From contig WTPW01000764.1 of the NCBI GenBank assembly GCA_009809945.1, forward strand, positions 2,921-66,920: a stretch of 64,000 nucleotides of DNA, in the 5' to 3' direction. Source of the DNA: Gigaspora margarita (lineage: Eukaryota > Glomeromycota > Glomeromycetes > Diversisporales > Gigasporaceae). This document shows positions 45,097-56,550 of the stretch, piece after piece. Under the pieces are notes generated by a model, which did not search any database, was not told the origin of the DNA, and worked only from the letters and a program-made list of their open reading frames with translations. The translations under genes were made by a program, and so were the position numbers. The first letter of the stretch is position 1. Each line of letters starts with the position of its first letter.

Positions 45097-46371
45097 AGGG
45101 TTAGCATTGGACAATGTCCAAATAAATTTAATTGGACAATTGGATATTTGGACATTTGGACATAGTCCAAATAATTTTTTGGACTTTAGGCATTGGACAA
45201 TGTCAAATTAATTGTAGAATTTATTGGATATATTTCCAAATAGTCAATTGGACATATGTCCAATTGTCCAATAATTTTATTGGACAATTTTAATAATATG
45301 ATGACAAAAGCTTTACCATATATTGCCACTTCTGAAAGTAAGTTACCCCTCTCTTTTGGTAAACAAACTCAAAATGTCTTTGACCTAAAAATAAGCTACC
45401 TCACGATCAATGATAGTTGCTACATAGTAAAGTCCAAAGTTTACCATGCAAATCGATTATAGTTGCTTAAGTAAACTTTTCAGGAGATCAAATACACATA
45501 CTCCAAAATTTTTAACAAATTTGAAGGACTTTTTATTAATTAGTTTTTAATTTTTACATTCAATGAATAAATTAAAATTTTATTAACAAAATATATTCAT
45601 TGAAAAAATTAAAATTTTAAGTTAAATAAAAAAGGTACACCAATTCTGATGAAACTTTTAGTATATATGTATTATAGTCTTCCAAACAAGTTTACTTAAG
45701 TGCTAATAATTGCTTACTTAGTAGAATTTAGACTTTACTATGTATCAACTATTTGCGATTGACCAAAAATTGATTTTATTCAAAAATAAGCTACCTCCAG
45801 ATTTTTTATGTTCAAAATCATCCAAAAAAGGAAGCTCATTTTCAGAAACAACATTTATTAATTTTATTTTTATTTCTTATAAAATTTTTTACTCTTAAAT
45901 TTACAATAATAATTTATTAATAAATGTTTATGTTTCTAATTCAAAATGTTGATCTTGGTTAATTTATTTTATTTAGTGTGTTTTCTTTTATAATATGCCT
46001 TTATTAAAATTAAAAATAAAATCAACTTATATATTTTAAAACTTGTATGTACATATATAAACATATTGCAAGTAAAATATAAATTCAGTTGGTTCAATAG
46101 TGTGAATATGTATGTACATATACATATTTTTATAATACTAATGATTATTATTAGTATACTTTTTAAATATACTATAAATTAGAAGTATTTTATATTAGTG
46201 AATATTGGCCTAAATTAAAATTAATTTAGGCCAAGATTAAATTAATTTTTTTTTAATGTCCAATAAAAAAAGTTACTATGTCCAATCAAATTATTTGGAC
46301 AATTGGACATTGTCCAAATGTCCAAATGTCCAAATTGTCCAAATGTCCAATATCGTAACATGCCATCCCTG
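45097..46371. mobile_element. TGGACA-rich hAT-type MITE
   Basis: Ends CAGGGTTAGCATTGGACAA and the complement of CAGGGATGGCATGTTACGAT are flanked by CTTATAAA and CCCATAAA, an imperfect 8-base duplication. Both subterminal regions are dense arrays of TGGACA/TGTCCA. A second MITE is nested inside. Confidence 0.75.
45330..45846. mobile_element. AAGCTACC-family MITE, nested
   Basis: Ends TCTGAAAGTAAGTTACCCCT and the complement of TCTGAAAATGAGCTTCCTTT enclose blocks (AAATAAGCTACCTC, TACATAGTAAAGTC, AAGTAAACTT) shared with 44075-44623. Confidence 0.7.
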
Positions 46372-47326
46372 CCCATAAATATCTGTTACCATTACTCATA
46401 CTTACTCAACGGAACCAAAATATCTTATGTAATACCTTATTCTTACTCATTTCCCATATATATAATATCTGTTCCCATACCTCAAACTTACCACTCATCA
46501 ATGTCATGGATCCGGTTCATAGTCTTGTAACAAATGAATGCCATGTGACTCTGTTCACGATACCTCATTTCCCTCTTAAATATCTGTTCCTTATGACCTT
46601 ATACCTACTCAACTAAACCAACACTTTTCATGCAATACCTCATTTTATTCATTCTTCTACCCGTAAATCTCTGTTACCAATACCTTACTCAACAAATTGC
46701 AATGCCTTTTTCCTACTATTTCCCATACTCATAATAATTGTCACACATGCCTCATACCATCATCACCTCTACATCATGGACTAGTTCACATCTTGACAAA
46801 TGGATGCCATGTAACTTCATTCAATACCCCATACTAATCGATCGTGAACCTACAACATGGATCTGGGTTATGGTCTCATGCTCTTTTCATGGCATCTTGC
46901 TTTCTCTTTCTTCATTACCTGACCTGTCCGATCAGGCCAACAAGTCAATCACCTCTGATATTCTGGTTGTCAACCCAAACTACAACCCTTCTATAAGACT
47001 GCAAAACCCATAGAGAGCTTCTACCTAGTGGTGGGTAGGCAGGTACTAATGACAAAGCTAGACTTTTGTCGAGCTAGCAGCAAAGACAAAAGAGGTAGAA
47101 CAATTCCGGTCCTTAGCTATTTTAAAAAGCCAATTCCTATGACCTCATACTTACTCATAAAACATTAACTCTTACTCAATACATCATACTTACCGAACTC
47201 TTAAATGTATTACCCCCTTCATCAATATCCCAAACTTATCCATCAACTACCTGCATCGTGGGCCAGGGTCATGGTCTCGTGACAAATGTATGTCCATGAC
47301 TTTGTTCACAGCATCAACAAAATTCT

Positions 47327-47457
47327 GGTCAGAATATGTCAGGGCATATCAGAATAATAGTCAGCTGGATCAGAATTGATCAATTTTGCCCAAAATCATA
47401 AAAAATTTTACCAATGAAACTATATACGTTCATTAAGTAAAAAATGCCCAGCTGCCA
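47327..47457. mobile_element. truncated relative of the MITE at 63305
   Basis: AGTCAGCTGGATCAGAATTG, ATCAATTTTGCCCAAAATCA and TTCATTAAGTAAAAAATGCC match the element at 63305-63773. The right part is replaced by an (ATT)n run at 47460-47482. Confidence 0.65.
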
Positions 47458-47739
47458 TATTATTATTATTATTATTATTATTTTACCAGGCTTCAGCATT
47501 TTAAGTTAATAATTAGCACCTAAAAATCAAATTGTAATATATGATATGCATATGCTTCGAAACAGTATCACAAACTTTTTTATAAAATTAATAGATAAGA
47601 AACTACTGTCAAAGGTGTAAATAGAAGTTAGTGCTATTAATGCCTAACTCAAAAGACAAAACAAACTTGCAAATTTAAAAATCACAGGATTATATTCAGT
47701 AAATAACTTTAAATACTTTGTTCAAAAGTGCATCCAATT

Positions 47740-48356
47740 TAGTGTTCTGACCTGTTACGAAAATTTCAACTAGGGTCACCTGGGTCACCCAGGTGAATAC
47801 TAAGCAATAAAAATAATTCACTACGGGTCACCTGCGAGTGGGTGACTCACGGGTTGACCAATGGTAATCCGCGGATTGTCCCACAATGACCCACAAGTGA
47901 CCCACGAGTAACCCGCGAGTGACCCGTGAGTTGACCATCTGGGTAGGCCATAATTCAACCTGGGTCACCCGTGGGTGACTCGAGTGATACTGGATTTACT
48001 TATTTGTGCCAGTAATACAACCCAAAAAAGGAAATTTAATTTTGTAAATAAAAAAGTGTGTAAAAACACAAAGTCAGGGTTAGGAGGTTAGCTTTAGGAA
48101 GTATAGCTATAGCTAGTTACCCATTATATGTAAAATTTTGTTCCTGACATTTTTAATTAGTGCAAAAAGGTCGATTTAAACACTAGTTTTGGCGTATTTT
48201 CACTTTTTTCTTCTTATGCATGTGTTCAGAATTCATATCGGGCTGATCCAGAATGATCAAAATTCGAATTCACTGATTGGTAATTGCCTTTTTAGGAGTT
48301 TGTATTACTGGCACAAATAAGTAAAGCCAGTGATACTTACCCGGGTCAGAACACTA
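47740..48356. mobile_element. hAT-type MITE with GGGTCACC repeats
   Basis: Ends TAGTGTTCTGACC and its complement are flanked by ATCCAATT and ATCAAATT (8 bases, one mismatch). The left half contains reiterated GAGTGACCC/GGGTCACC units and is the most GC-rich patch in this part of the window. A second MITE is nested inside. Confidence 0.8.
47991..48328. mobile_element. MITE nested in 47740-48356
   Basis: Ends TGGATTTACTTATTTGTGCC and the complement of TGGCTTTACTTATTTGTGCC continue through AGTAATACAA. AGTGATACT occurs on both sides, an 8-9-base target duplication. Confidence 0.85.
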
Positions 48357-48876
48357 ATCAAATTAGCAGAAGAATAGCACACTCTTTATTTCTTTATTAT
48401 TACACTTTACTTATACTCTGACTATTTTAATTACATCATATTTCAATCATGCTCAACTTTTAATTAACTTATTACTAATCACACTATTGTTATAAACCTT
48501 ATTACGATATTTTTTATGCATATTTTATTAATTACCTGATCCCTTATCTAATAAACTACCTGACCCATCATCTAATTTATACTTCACTTATATTCTATCA
48601 TTAATTTATTCCTGCATGATCTAACCCATATCATCTATTACATGAGTCACAGGGACACATGGCACACCATTCGTTTCGAAGTCTTGAATATATATATATT
48701 TTATATATATTTTTCTTATTTTGCACTCTGCATCCGTGCAAATGTATTATACATTATGCTGCTCTGCAACACTACATAACTTATATGACTGTCTTTATAT
48801 AGAATAAAATATATAAAATTGACAAACGTCATTATTGGAGTTAAAAGTGATAAAACTTTTGCTATTATAATATTAA
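48357..48876. other. no gene; possible old terminal-repeat debris
   Basis: Motifs such as TTACCTGATCCCTTATCTAA and ACTACCTGACCCATCATC loosely recall the 42.6-47.3 kb array. No coding relic was seen. Confidence 0.35.
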
Positions 48877-49068
48877 ATTTGTCCAATAATTTATTGGATG
48901 ATTGGACATTGTCCAATTGACAAATTGGACATATGTCCAATTGATCTTATAATTTTTTTGGAAATTGTCCAATAACTAAAGGCCAAAAATTATTTGGACA
49001 TTTGAACAATGTCCAAATGTCCAAATATCCAATAAAATTTAGTTGGACATTGTCCAATGCCAAACCTG
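48877..49068. mobile_element. partial TGGACA-rich hAT-type MITE, inverted
   Basis: The right end ATTGTCCAATGCCAAACCTG complements the CAGGGTTAGCATTGGACAA end of 45097. TGGACATATGTCCAATTG also matches. The other terminus is missing. Confidence 0.65.
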
Positions 49069-49783
49069 GTTGTTGGGGTAGTTGCTTCTGTCAATCTAAG
49101 CATAAGCTATCATTTCATATTGATGTTTTATTTATGAATTTATTTGTCATTTTCATCAAAGGAATACTTTAATTAAACATTTCTTTATTCCAAAAAATAG
49201 GTTAGCCAGCCTTAGAAAATTTGAAACAGATTATATCATCTTTGAATTTCAAACTCAATATACCAATCGCAAATATTCATAATGATAATATTAATACTTT
49301 ATAATTAATTTCTCAAAAGTGATTTCTGGATTTATCAATCTTTAAAGTTCTAAATTTATAATAATTTTATCTCAACAAGAGTTATGGTTTTAAGAAATAT
49401 AATAATTTTACATAACAGAATTTTTTTTTACATCCAGAACCAGTTGACTGTAGATATTTATACTTCAAAAACACAATAGAAATTTTTACATTGTAAAGTT
49501 AAAAAACATTTAAAAACTATATTTTTTTTTATCTTTATTGGCTTTAAAATGGCCTATAACTTAAAGTAAATGTTTTATTTGGCTTTAATATTTTGCGATA
49601 ATTATCCAATTTTTTTAACAGTAATTTGTTTATAGTTGCTATTAGAGGATTATGTGATTACCTTTTCTTTTCTTTTTATTCATTATCCAGAAATCACATT
49701 AACTAGAATCTATGATATATATCAAAATTACTTTTGTAATGGCAATAATAGTTAAGTATTTTCCTATTAACATATTGAGTTCA
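49069..49783. other. AT-rich stretch, nothing recognised
   Basis: No coding relic or clear repeat recognised. Confidence 0.4.
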
Positions 49784-49998
49784 TACCTTTCTGGTATGGT
49801 ACTAAAAAGTGACCGTGTCAAGAAGATAAGCCCAAATAAAGTTTAGAGCAGCGTACACAAAAATAATAATAATAATTGCTGTATTTACAGTAATTATTTT
49901 TATTTTTGTGTACCCTGTTCTCAAAATTTATCTGGACATGGTCACTTTTCTGTACCATATCTACAAGATATTTTTTTCTGTACCGTACCAGAAGGTAT
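49784..49998. mobile_element. MITE
   Basis: Ends ATACCTTTCTGGTATGGTAC and the complement of ATACCTTCTGGTACGGTACA are inverted. Inner blocks AAAAAGTGACCGTGTC and its near-complement also pair, as do the ACACAAAAATAATAATAAT arms at the centre. Confidence 0.75.
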
Positions 49999-50779
49999 AT
50001 GCTCAAAATATTGCATGCTCTTTTGTAATTACAACTAGATATTAGGTTTTTTTTAACTGTAAATTAATAGAATAATGGTCACTTTTAAGGTTGATTTTAT
50101 TTTTACTGTCAGTCCTATCAGATAATTACAGCAAATTAAGGTCTCCATAGAGTGATGCCGGAAATAGCGGAAAAAATAAATGTCAAAAATCGAACAATTA
50201 GGTCAATTGGGATCTAAAAAAAAATAAAATGAAAAATAAAAAAATAAATTTGAAAATTTGAAAATTGGATCAGTGGGTAATGCAAAATAAAAATCAACTT
50301 TGCATGACCTTACTTTTTTTTCTGTGCTTGTGTTATTGCACCAATATGTGAGGTTGAGTTAATAGAATCAAGCAAATTTTTTATAATAAAATGTTTTTAA
50401 GCCTCTAAACAATAGTAATTTAATAAAAGCTTAACAAATTTAATAAAAAAATTTTTTAAATAAATTCTATAAAATTTGCAAAAATTAATTTTTAAAAAAT
50501 TTTTACTAAATTGATTAAGTTTTTGTTAAGTTATTCTTGTTTAAATTTTAAAAAAAGATGTTAAAAAATATTTGCTTGGTTTCTATTGACTCATCCCCAT
50601 GTATTAATAAGTTATGAATTTTTATACCCGATCAAAAATAATAGCAAAAAATTGAGGGCGTCACGGGAAATTTTGTCCTTCAGAAAAATTGGCTGATGGA
50701 ATCGATGTCACGAGCGTATATAGGAGGTGTGGTCCATGATCTGCAATCCAAATGATCTGTTCAAAATCTGTAATAATTC
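49999..50779. other. AT-rich stretch, nothing recognised
   Basis: A run of A-rich repeats (AAAAATAAA) lies near 50215-50260. No gene was seen. Confidence 0.4.
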
Positions 50780-50830
50780 ATTTGTCACTTGACCCATATT
50801 TCCACAACTATGAAATACACATATGGGATT
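50780..50830. repeat. 50-bp split direct repeat, outer copy
   Basis: The block starts ATTTGTCACTTGACCCATAT and matches 51387-51436 with about one difference. Confidence 0.8.
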
Positions 50831-51016
50831 TTCCCTCGCTGCTCACATGGCCCTCAGTCATTCCTAGTATCGCTAAACCGGTTTTATATCTACTTCCTCT
50901 CTTTCGATATCCGAGCTGTATAGTCAGGCTATCGAAGCGTTATCTGAGATAGCCATCCGGGCTATCGATCATTCCATTAATCTACTGAAACCTGCTTCCA
51001 GCAGTGGGTGGGCAGG

Positions 51017-51385
51017 TACTAACGACAAAGCTAGACTTGCGTCGAGCTTAGTAGCAAAAGCAAAAGAGGGAGAACAAATTCTCACTCTTCTTTCCTTAAA
51101 TAACCATCTTTTATGACCTCATCCTTACTCAACTCATCCATACAATCTCCAACACAGAACTCATTCTTACCTTACTCTTACCTAACTCCCATGCTTCATA
51201 AACTTCATCACCAATACCTCATACTTACCCAACTGCAACAATAATTCCCACGCAATATCCCATACTCACCTGACTTCCCTACTATTCCATTTTAACCACC
51301 AATATATCACCCTTCGCTCTACGTCATGGCCCCGGTCCAGGGTCTCGTGACAAATGACTGTCCCGTAACTTTGTTCACGGCCTCT
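51017..51385. repeat. 369-bp terminal direct repeat, 3' copy of element
   Basis: It runs from TACTAACGACAAAGCTAGAC to TTCACGGCCTCTT and has the same length as 55595-55963. The 186 bases between it and the outer 50-bp block are also found in the 42.6-47.3 kb array. Confidence 0.9.
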
Positions 51386-51386
51386 T

Positions 51387-51436
51387 ATTTGTCACTCGAC
51401 CCATATTTCCACAACTATGAAATACACATATGGGAT
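51387..51436. repeat. 50-bp split direct repeat, inner copy
   Basis: It begins ATTTGTCACTCGACCCATAT and lies directly next to the 369-bp repeat on the coding side. Confidence 0.8.
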
Positions 51437-51527
51437 CATCCAGAGAATCGCACTTCTCTTCTTTTCTCACTCAATGAACATATGCACAATGTGCATAAAG
51501 CTACTACCACAAACTTAAATATAACTC

Positions 51528-52720
51528 TCAAAAACCCATCCTCAATGAGGCTCTTTCCTTCATCATTTCTACTGCCCTTAAATACAACATGACCGCCTTC
51601 GAATCCCACTCTCCAATAGTCCTAATCTGTGTTAATGACATCCCTCCCCTCATTGCTGCTGTCGCTTCACCTATCCTCAAACTATGAGCCGTGAACTGCC
51701 CCTTCAGCTTAGCATAATTCGTCATCTGTTTAATTACCACCGAAAGTGCTGCCACTGTCATTTCTCCTCCCTTGTTTGACAAAAACAGCGGCTCATCACT
51801 TGATGTTGTAGGTCTTACCCTTAGGTATTTATCTAGCAGTCTAACCGGGCACATCCTACTTTCTGTAGGCTCCACTGGTACAAATCTTCCAATTGCAAAT
51901 GGGTCACTTTTCGATCTCCTAATTCTTATCCAAACTAAACCTGAATGTTCCTCCACATCTTTTACCCTTAACTTACCCAATTCTCCTAGTCTTCTTATTG
52001 TACAAAAACCCAGGGCAACCAACGCTAAATCCCTATACCAAATTACCGGATCTACCTTCTCAGGTGGGTTGTCATGATACTTCCTTAATGCTTCAATCAG
52101 AAATGGGTTCTGCGGCCAATTTGCTTCCTTTTCTTGAGCTTCCACCAATTTTATACCCCTTACCACCTCTCTTATCCTAAAATCATCAACAGGATTTTTA
52201 AAACCTTTTTTCTATGTACCCTCACTACGGCTCTGAGGTACTCCTGTACCCGCGGTGCCAAACCTGCTATCTCCAACCAACCTAAAAAAGCCTTAACTGT
52301 GTCCACCTTTGCTGGGTACGCCACTTCCCCAGCCCAGTTACAAAACCTCTCAAAAATCTGCTGTGCTTTATCTAGTCTTTCCCTATACCTCTTGTCTACG
52401 GCCCGTAAAGCCAAATTCTTTGCTCTTGTTAAACACATATTGACCAGTCTATTTTTGCTACAATTAGTCTCCAAGCTGGATTGTTGCATGGTTCTCTCTG
52501 GCCTGACGGTCCCGGGACAATAATTTCTTCTGCCCATGGTAATTCCATCACCTCTTTTGGGGCTCCAAGAAACATCAGCCACCAAATTGCTGATACCCAT
52601 GCTAGCAAAATTAACATCACTCTGGCCCTGCACTCCCGAGTGTGTTTCAAAACTTGGTGGACTAAACTGAAAGGAGGACATGCGTAATTCATTTCCAACT
52701 CCCAATCCTGAGCGAAACAA
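51528..52720 (-). pseudogene. fossil tyrosine recombinase region
   Basis: The 3' part of the element encodes a phage-integrase-fold recombinase. A box-I-like RRLGELGKLRVKDV and a box-II-like HSLRIGEATAAMRGG followed by GEWDSKAVMLYLRA carry the Arg, His-x-x-Arg and Tyr signature of the family. The portion upstream holds the presumed core-binding segment (RYRERLDKAQQIFERFCN type). As part of a broken element it is treated as a fossil. Confidence 0.85.
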
Positions 52721-52871
52721 TCGATTGCTTCTGAATTTGAACAGAAATGGTAACTGTTGAACCGCTTCTTTTCGTATTCAGATGATTTGCAAAATGGTCT
52801 ATCGTCAGCTGTCCCCATTTTCTTTCTAGGTCAAAAAACACTTGATTGTCCAACTCCCAATCTCCCATGTC

Positions 52872-54347
52872 TCACACTCTTGTCAGATAGTCTGCCAGAT
52901 TTTCCTCGCTCGGTATCCACCTGACTTCGTATATCAAATGTCGTTTTTTGCACAAAATTCCCAGAGGAATCTCGCATTGTCTTTTTGCCAAGGGCAACTT
53001 CCCCCCTGGGTTACTGTTCTTACCGCCACCTTGTTGTCTATGAACAAAGTTACCCATGAATGTTTTAACTTTATTACAAAAGACTCCAGCGCCCTCAGTG
53101 CCGCTAAACTCTCCAATTGGGCTATTTCCGTCGAATGAAACCAACCCAGCCAATTTCCTGCTGCCTTGCAGCCCAAATATATTCTGCACCAACCCACTAT
53201 TGATGCATCCACAAATTCTGCTTTTATATGTGCTGGTTTCCAAGCTAGCTTTCCATTCCATTTGCTCATATTTTCTCTTAACCACCCTATATCTACTCGT
53301 GCTCTCCTTGTTAACTGCACTCTCTTGTCCCACTCATATCGAGTTCGATTTGCTGCATCTATAATCGAATAAAATTCTAGACATTTCACCTGTGCTGGCA
53401 AAAAGGCTCAGGCAAAACTTTGAATTGTTTCCACAATCGATGCTAATTTCCTTATCGTTATCTCCTCTAAATTTTCGACCGTAGCTAGCTCTTCCCGTAC
53501 CTTCTGAATTTTCTCTTCTGGTACTTCATTTATCGCCCTTCCTATATCAACTATCAATTCATAAATTTTTACCCTCTTTGTAAGTTCCCAACAACCTTTT
53601 TCCACTGCTCTTACAAATCTACATCCTTCCAAATTGACCTTTATTATCCTTTCCCTTATGTCGAACAACACTTCCCTTGACAGACTCGCCACCCATACAT
53701 CATCGATATAATTTCTGCAATATATCCCTCGTGACCTTCAGGCCCTATTAATGCCCTCATTATTTTTGAAAATACATATGGTGACTGGGATAGTCCAAAT
53801 GGGAGAACCGTATAATGAAGCCATTTCTCTCCTACCCTAAAACCTAGAAATTGTTGTGCCCAGTTGTCCATTAAAACGTGATGGTAACTATCCCTCAAAT
53901 CGAACACAATTATCCACCAATCTTTTCCAATAGTCCTCAATAGACCCTCGAGCCCTCTAAACAAAACACCTTTTCTGGTAATACCCGATTTAACCTTCTC
54001 AAATCTATTACTAACTGATATTTCTTTGGCCCTACCTTCGGTACTAAGAATACCGGACTTACCTCCAACAAAAAATCTGGCCTTACCTTCTCCACATAAA
54101 CTAACTTTATTGCTCCTACTCTCCTCAACCTTTCCACCTCTTGATTTATCCACAACAATTCCTCGTTTGTAAACTCGAATTGCTTTGGTGTTTTCTCTAA
54201 AGCCAACGATCTCACTCCTCTTGGAAACAGGGATATCTTGTTTTTCAACCAAGATACCACCAATACCGCCAGTTTTATCACTCTTTTCCTGTAATCTACT
54301 GAAGCTTCCAAATGAATATTTCCTACAACACTTCCTCTCTTTGACAC
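52872..54347 (-). pseudogene. fossil RT-RNase H region
   Basis: The upstream part contains reverse-transcriptase motifs (FDLRDSYHHVLMD, LPFGLSQSPYVFSKIM). The downstream part contains an RNase-H-like segment (EFVDASIVGWCRIYLG, ALESFVIKL, LFIDNKVAVRTV) of the type found in DIRS and Gypsy relatives. The region is broken in several places. Confidence 0.8.
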
Positions 54348-55663
54348 TTGACTTCCTGAGTGTTGTCAGGCTCTCTCTCTCTGCTTCTGCTCTTCAAAAG
54401 GGCCACCCCAATCTCTTCTGTGAGCAATCCCACGCAATATGGCCTTTTTTTCACAAATAAACCACATAATTCTAGGGCTTTCACTCCACCTCCTAGGGCC
54501 ATTAGGAATATAAGACCTAGGACTACCCTGACCTGCCCATGACTGACTTCACGGTCTTCTTTGGTTCTCATACCTATACTGATAGGTACTAGGATATAGC
54601 AGCATATTCCCGTAAGTGGGTACTCTACCTGGTGCAAAACTTGGCGAGCCAGGCTGCTGAAAATATTGTTGACCTGGCAAGGACCACTACACCATTGGGT
54701 TCGGTGCCATCCCCCCATTCCTCTGAGTACATTTGCAAAGGACGCACCTAACATTTCAGATTTAACATCCCGCCTTGGATGACTATTTTTTGCCAATTGT
54801 CTGGCACTTGCCAGTTTTTCCTGAAAAAATAACTCCATTCGATCATCGTCTAATGGGTCTCTAATCCCTGCTGCCATATTCTAGCCCTCCTTCTTGGCTA
54901 CTCTCAGTGTAAACGCCCTAGTAGCCACAACATCACGCACTTTTCCTATCATCTCCCAATCCCTGTTCACTAGCACACTATCCAAAAATTTTCCAACCTT
55001 ACACAACTCATCATACTCAAACTGATCTCTCGCTTTACCAAATTCCTCTCTTGGCCAATACTTACTTTCCTCACCATTTTGCATCACCTGGACACTTCTT
55101 TTAATCTCATTTACAGCTTTTTCCAATGTTGCTTGAATCGATTTTTCTAAAGATTGTTCCAATGCTAAAAATTGCAAATCAGAATTTCCCATTTCTTGCG
55201 TTTTAACACTTCCTTCATCTACTCCTGCTCCTCTCTCAAAACTTTTCTCAAAAACCCCACTACTAAAACCCGTATCGTTTTCTTTCTATACATTATTACC
55301 TTGACCACCATCATCTACTCTCTCTTTCCTTTTTGCCTTATTAATCACCCTTCCTGCCAGTCTCTCCACTAAATCTCATTTTACTCCTGCCTCTGATAAA
55401 CCTTCACTATTACATAATAATTTCAACATTTCAACTGGCAACTGATCTAATGTACTCTTTAGCCCTTGGTGTGAAGACTCCTCTAAGTCATACCCTATGC
55501 CACTCTCTAAAGCTAATGTAGTTGGTAAGACCTCTTGCACTTCATTTTTATCTTGTACTAACACCATCTTTTTGTTTCTTCTTTGACCATGTAATACTAA
55601 CGACAAAGCTAGACTTGCGTCAAGCTCAGCAGCAAAAGCAAAAGAGGAAAAACAAATTCTCAC
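54323..55663 (-). pseudogene. fossil gag-like region
   Basis: The 5' part of the element holds frames without a recognised enzyme domain. One has LEKSIQATLEKAVNEIKRSV, a likely coiled coil. Another contains DDDRMELFFQEKLASARQLA. Position and composition suggest a structural (gag-like) protein. It is broken. Confidence 0.5.
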
Positions 55664-55963
55664 TCCTCTTTCCTTAAATAACCATCTCTTATGACCTCAT
55701 CCTTACTCAACTCATCCATACAATCTCCCATGCAGACCTCATTCTAACCTTACTCTTACCTAACTCCCATGCTTCATAAACTTCATTACCAATACCTCAT
55801 ACTTACCCAACTACAACAATAATTCTCACGCAATATCCTATACTCACCTAACTTTCCTACTATTCCATTTTAACTACCAATATGTCACCTTCGCTCTACG
55901 TCATGGCCCCAGTCCAGGGTCTCATGACAAATGACTGTTCCATGACTTTGTTCACAGCCTCTC
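55595..55963. repeat. 369-bp terminal direct repeat, 5' copy of element
   Basis: It is the same length as 51017-51385, in direct orientation, with about 28 differences by eye, mostly transitions. Confidence 0.9.
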
Positions 55964-56550
55964 AATCCTTATGCAAATAGCAGATCATTCATTCAATCCA
56001 ATCAATACATATGCGAATTGTCGATTGTCTGATCAATATCTATTCAATACATATGCGAATTGTCTATTATTCGTTTAAGACCTAGCCTCATGACCTCGCC
56101 TTGTCATAACTGCTAACCTAAAAAGTAAAGTCATAAAATCATAAACACGTATTATAATAATACCAAAAATGTTCTTGGGCGTTTTACTAACATTAAGGTT
56201 TATTTCATATATATATTTTTTTAGCTTATTTCATGCATAACTTTAATTGGCATAAATAAATAAATAAAAATAAAAATAAAATAAAAAAAATGAAATAAAT
56301 AAATAAATAAAAATAAATAAGCCTGTTTGACGCATAATCTGCCATATGAAGTAATATGTGACATATAAAATATATAAAAAAAAGAAAAAAAAAGAAAATA
56401 AGAAAAAAAACTCTATTTTACACTCTATTTTTTTATTTTTTGTCATTTTTTTCAAAGTTACTACAACTTCAATACCACCAAAACGTTGCAACTTCACTAC
56501 AATTTGTTGTAATTAATTACCTAAATAATATCATATTAATTTTTATAGTT
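55964..56550. other. no gene; 40-bp duplication and A-rich tract
   Basis: CAATACATATGCGAATTGTC occurs twice (about 56005 and 56045), and a similar TGCGAATTGTCGATT recurs near 63041. Bases 56248-56420 are an A-rich AAATAAATAAAT-type low-complexity tract. Confidence 0.5.

Larger units (their letters stand above)
42590..47326. mobile_element. fossil DIRS/Ngaro-like terminal-repeat array, multiply invaded
   Basis: Sequence matching the terminal block of the element at 50780-55963 appears here several times in decayed form. Examples are ATTTGTCACTCAACCC near 42610, the CTATCGATCAT block near 42815, GTACTAACAACAAA near 42877 and GGTACTAATGACAAAGCTAG near 47031. In between are reiterated units with ACCTCATACTTACTCAACTG, CTTACTCATTTCC and GACAAATGGATGCCATG. 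No polymerase-like coding part was recognised in the array. It is broken and clearly older than the element at 50.8 kb. Insertions at 43465, 43815 and 45097 interrupt it. Confidence 0.65.
50780..55963 (-). mobile_element. DIRS/Ngaro-like tyrosine-recombinase retroelement, broken
   Basis: On the minus strand the element carries, in order, a gag-like region, reverse transcriptase, RNase H and a tyrosine recombinase. This is the DIRS-superfamily order, with a recombinase in place of a DDE integrase. Direct repeats of 369 bases lie at 55595-55963 and 51017-51385. A 50-base block occurs at 51387-51436 and again at 50780-50830, an arrangement that recalls the split direct repeats of Ngaro elements. 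The 369-base repeats differ at roughly 7-8% of positions, mostly transitions, pointing to an old but not ancient insertion. The coding part is interrupted by at least half a dozen breaks, so the element is a fossil. Confidence 0.85.

Noticed and set aside
51772-53372. Plus-strand frames across the DIRS-like element
   Set aside because: They are antisense shadows; the recognisable enzyme motifs are on the minus strand.
56243-56497. Minus-strand frame with apparent hydrophobic spans
   Set aside because: It is produced by an AAATAAAT simple repeat.
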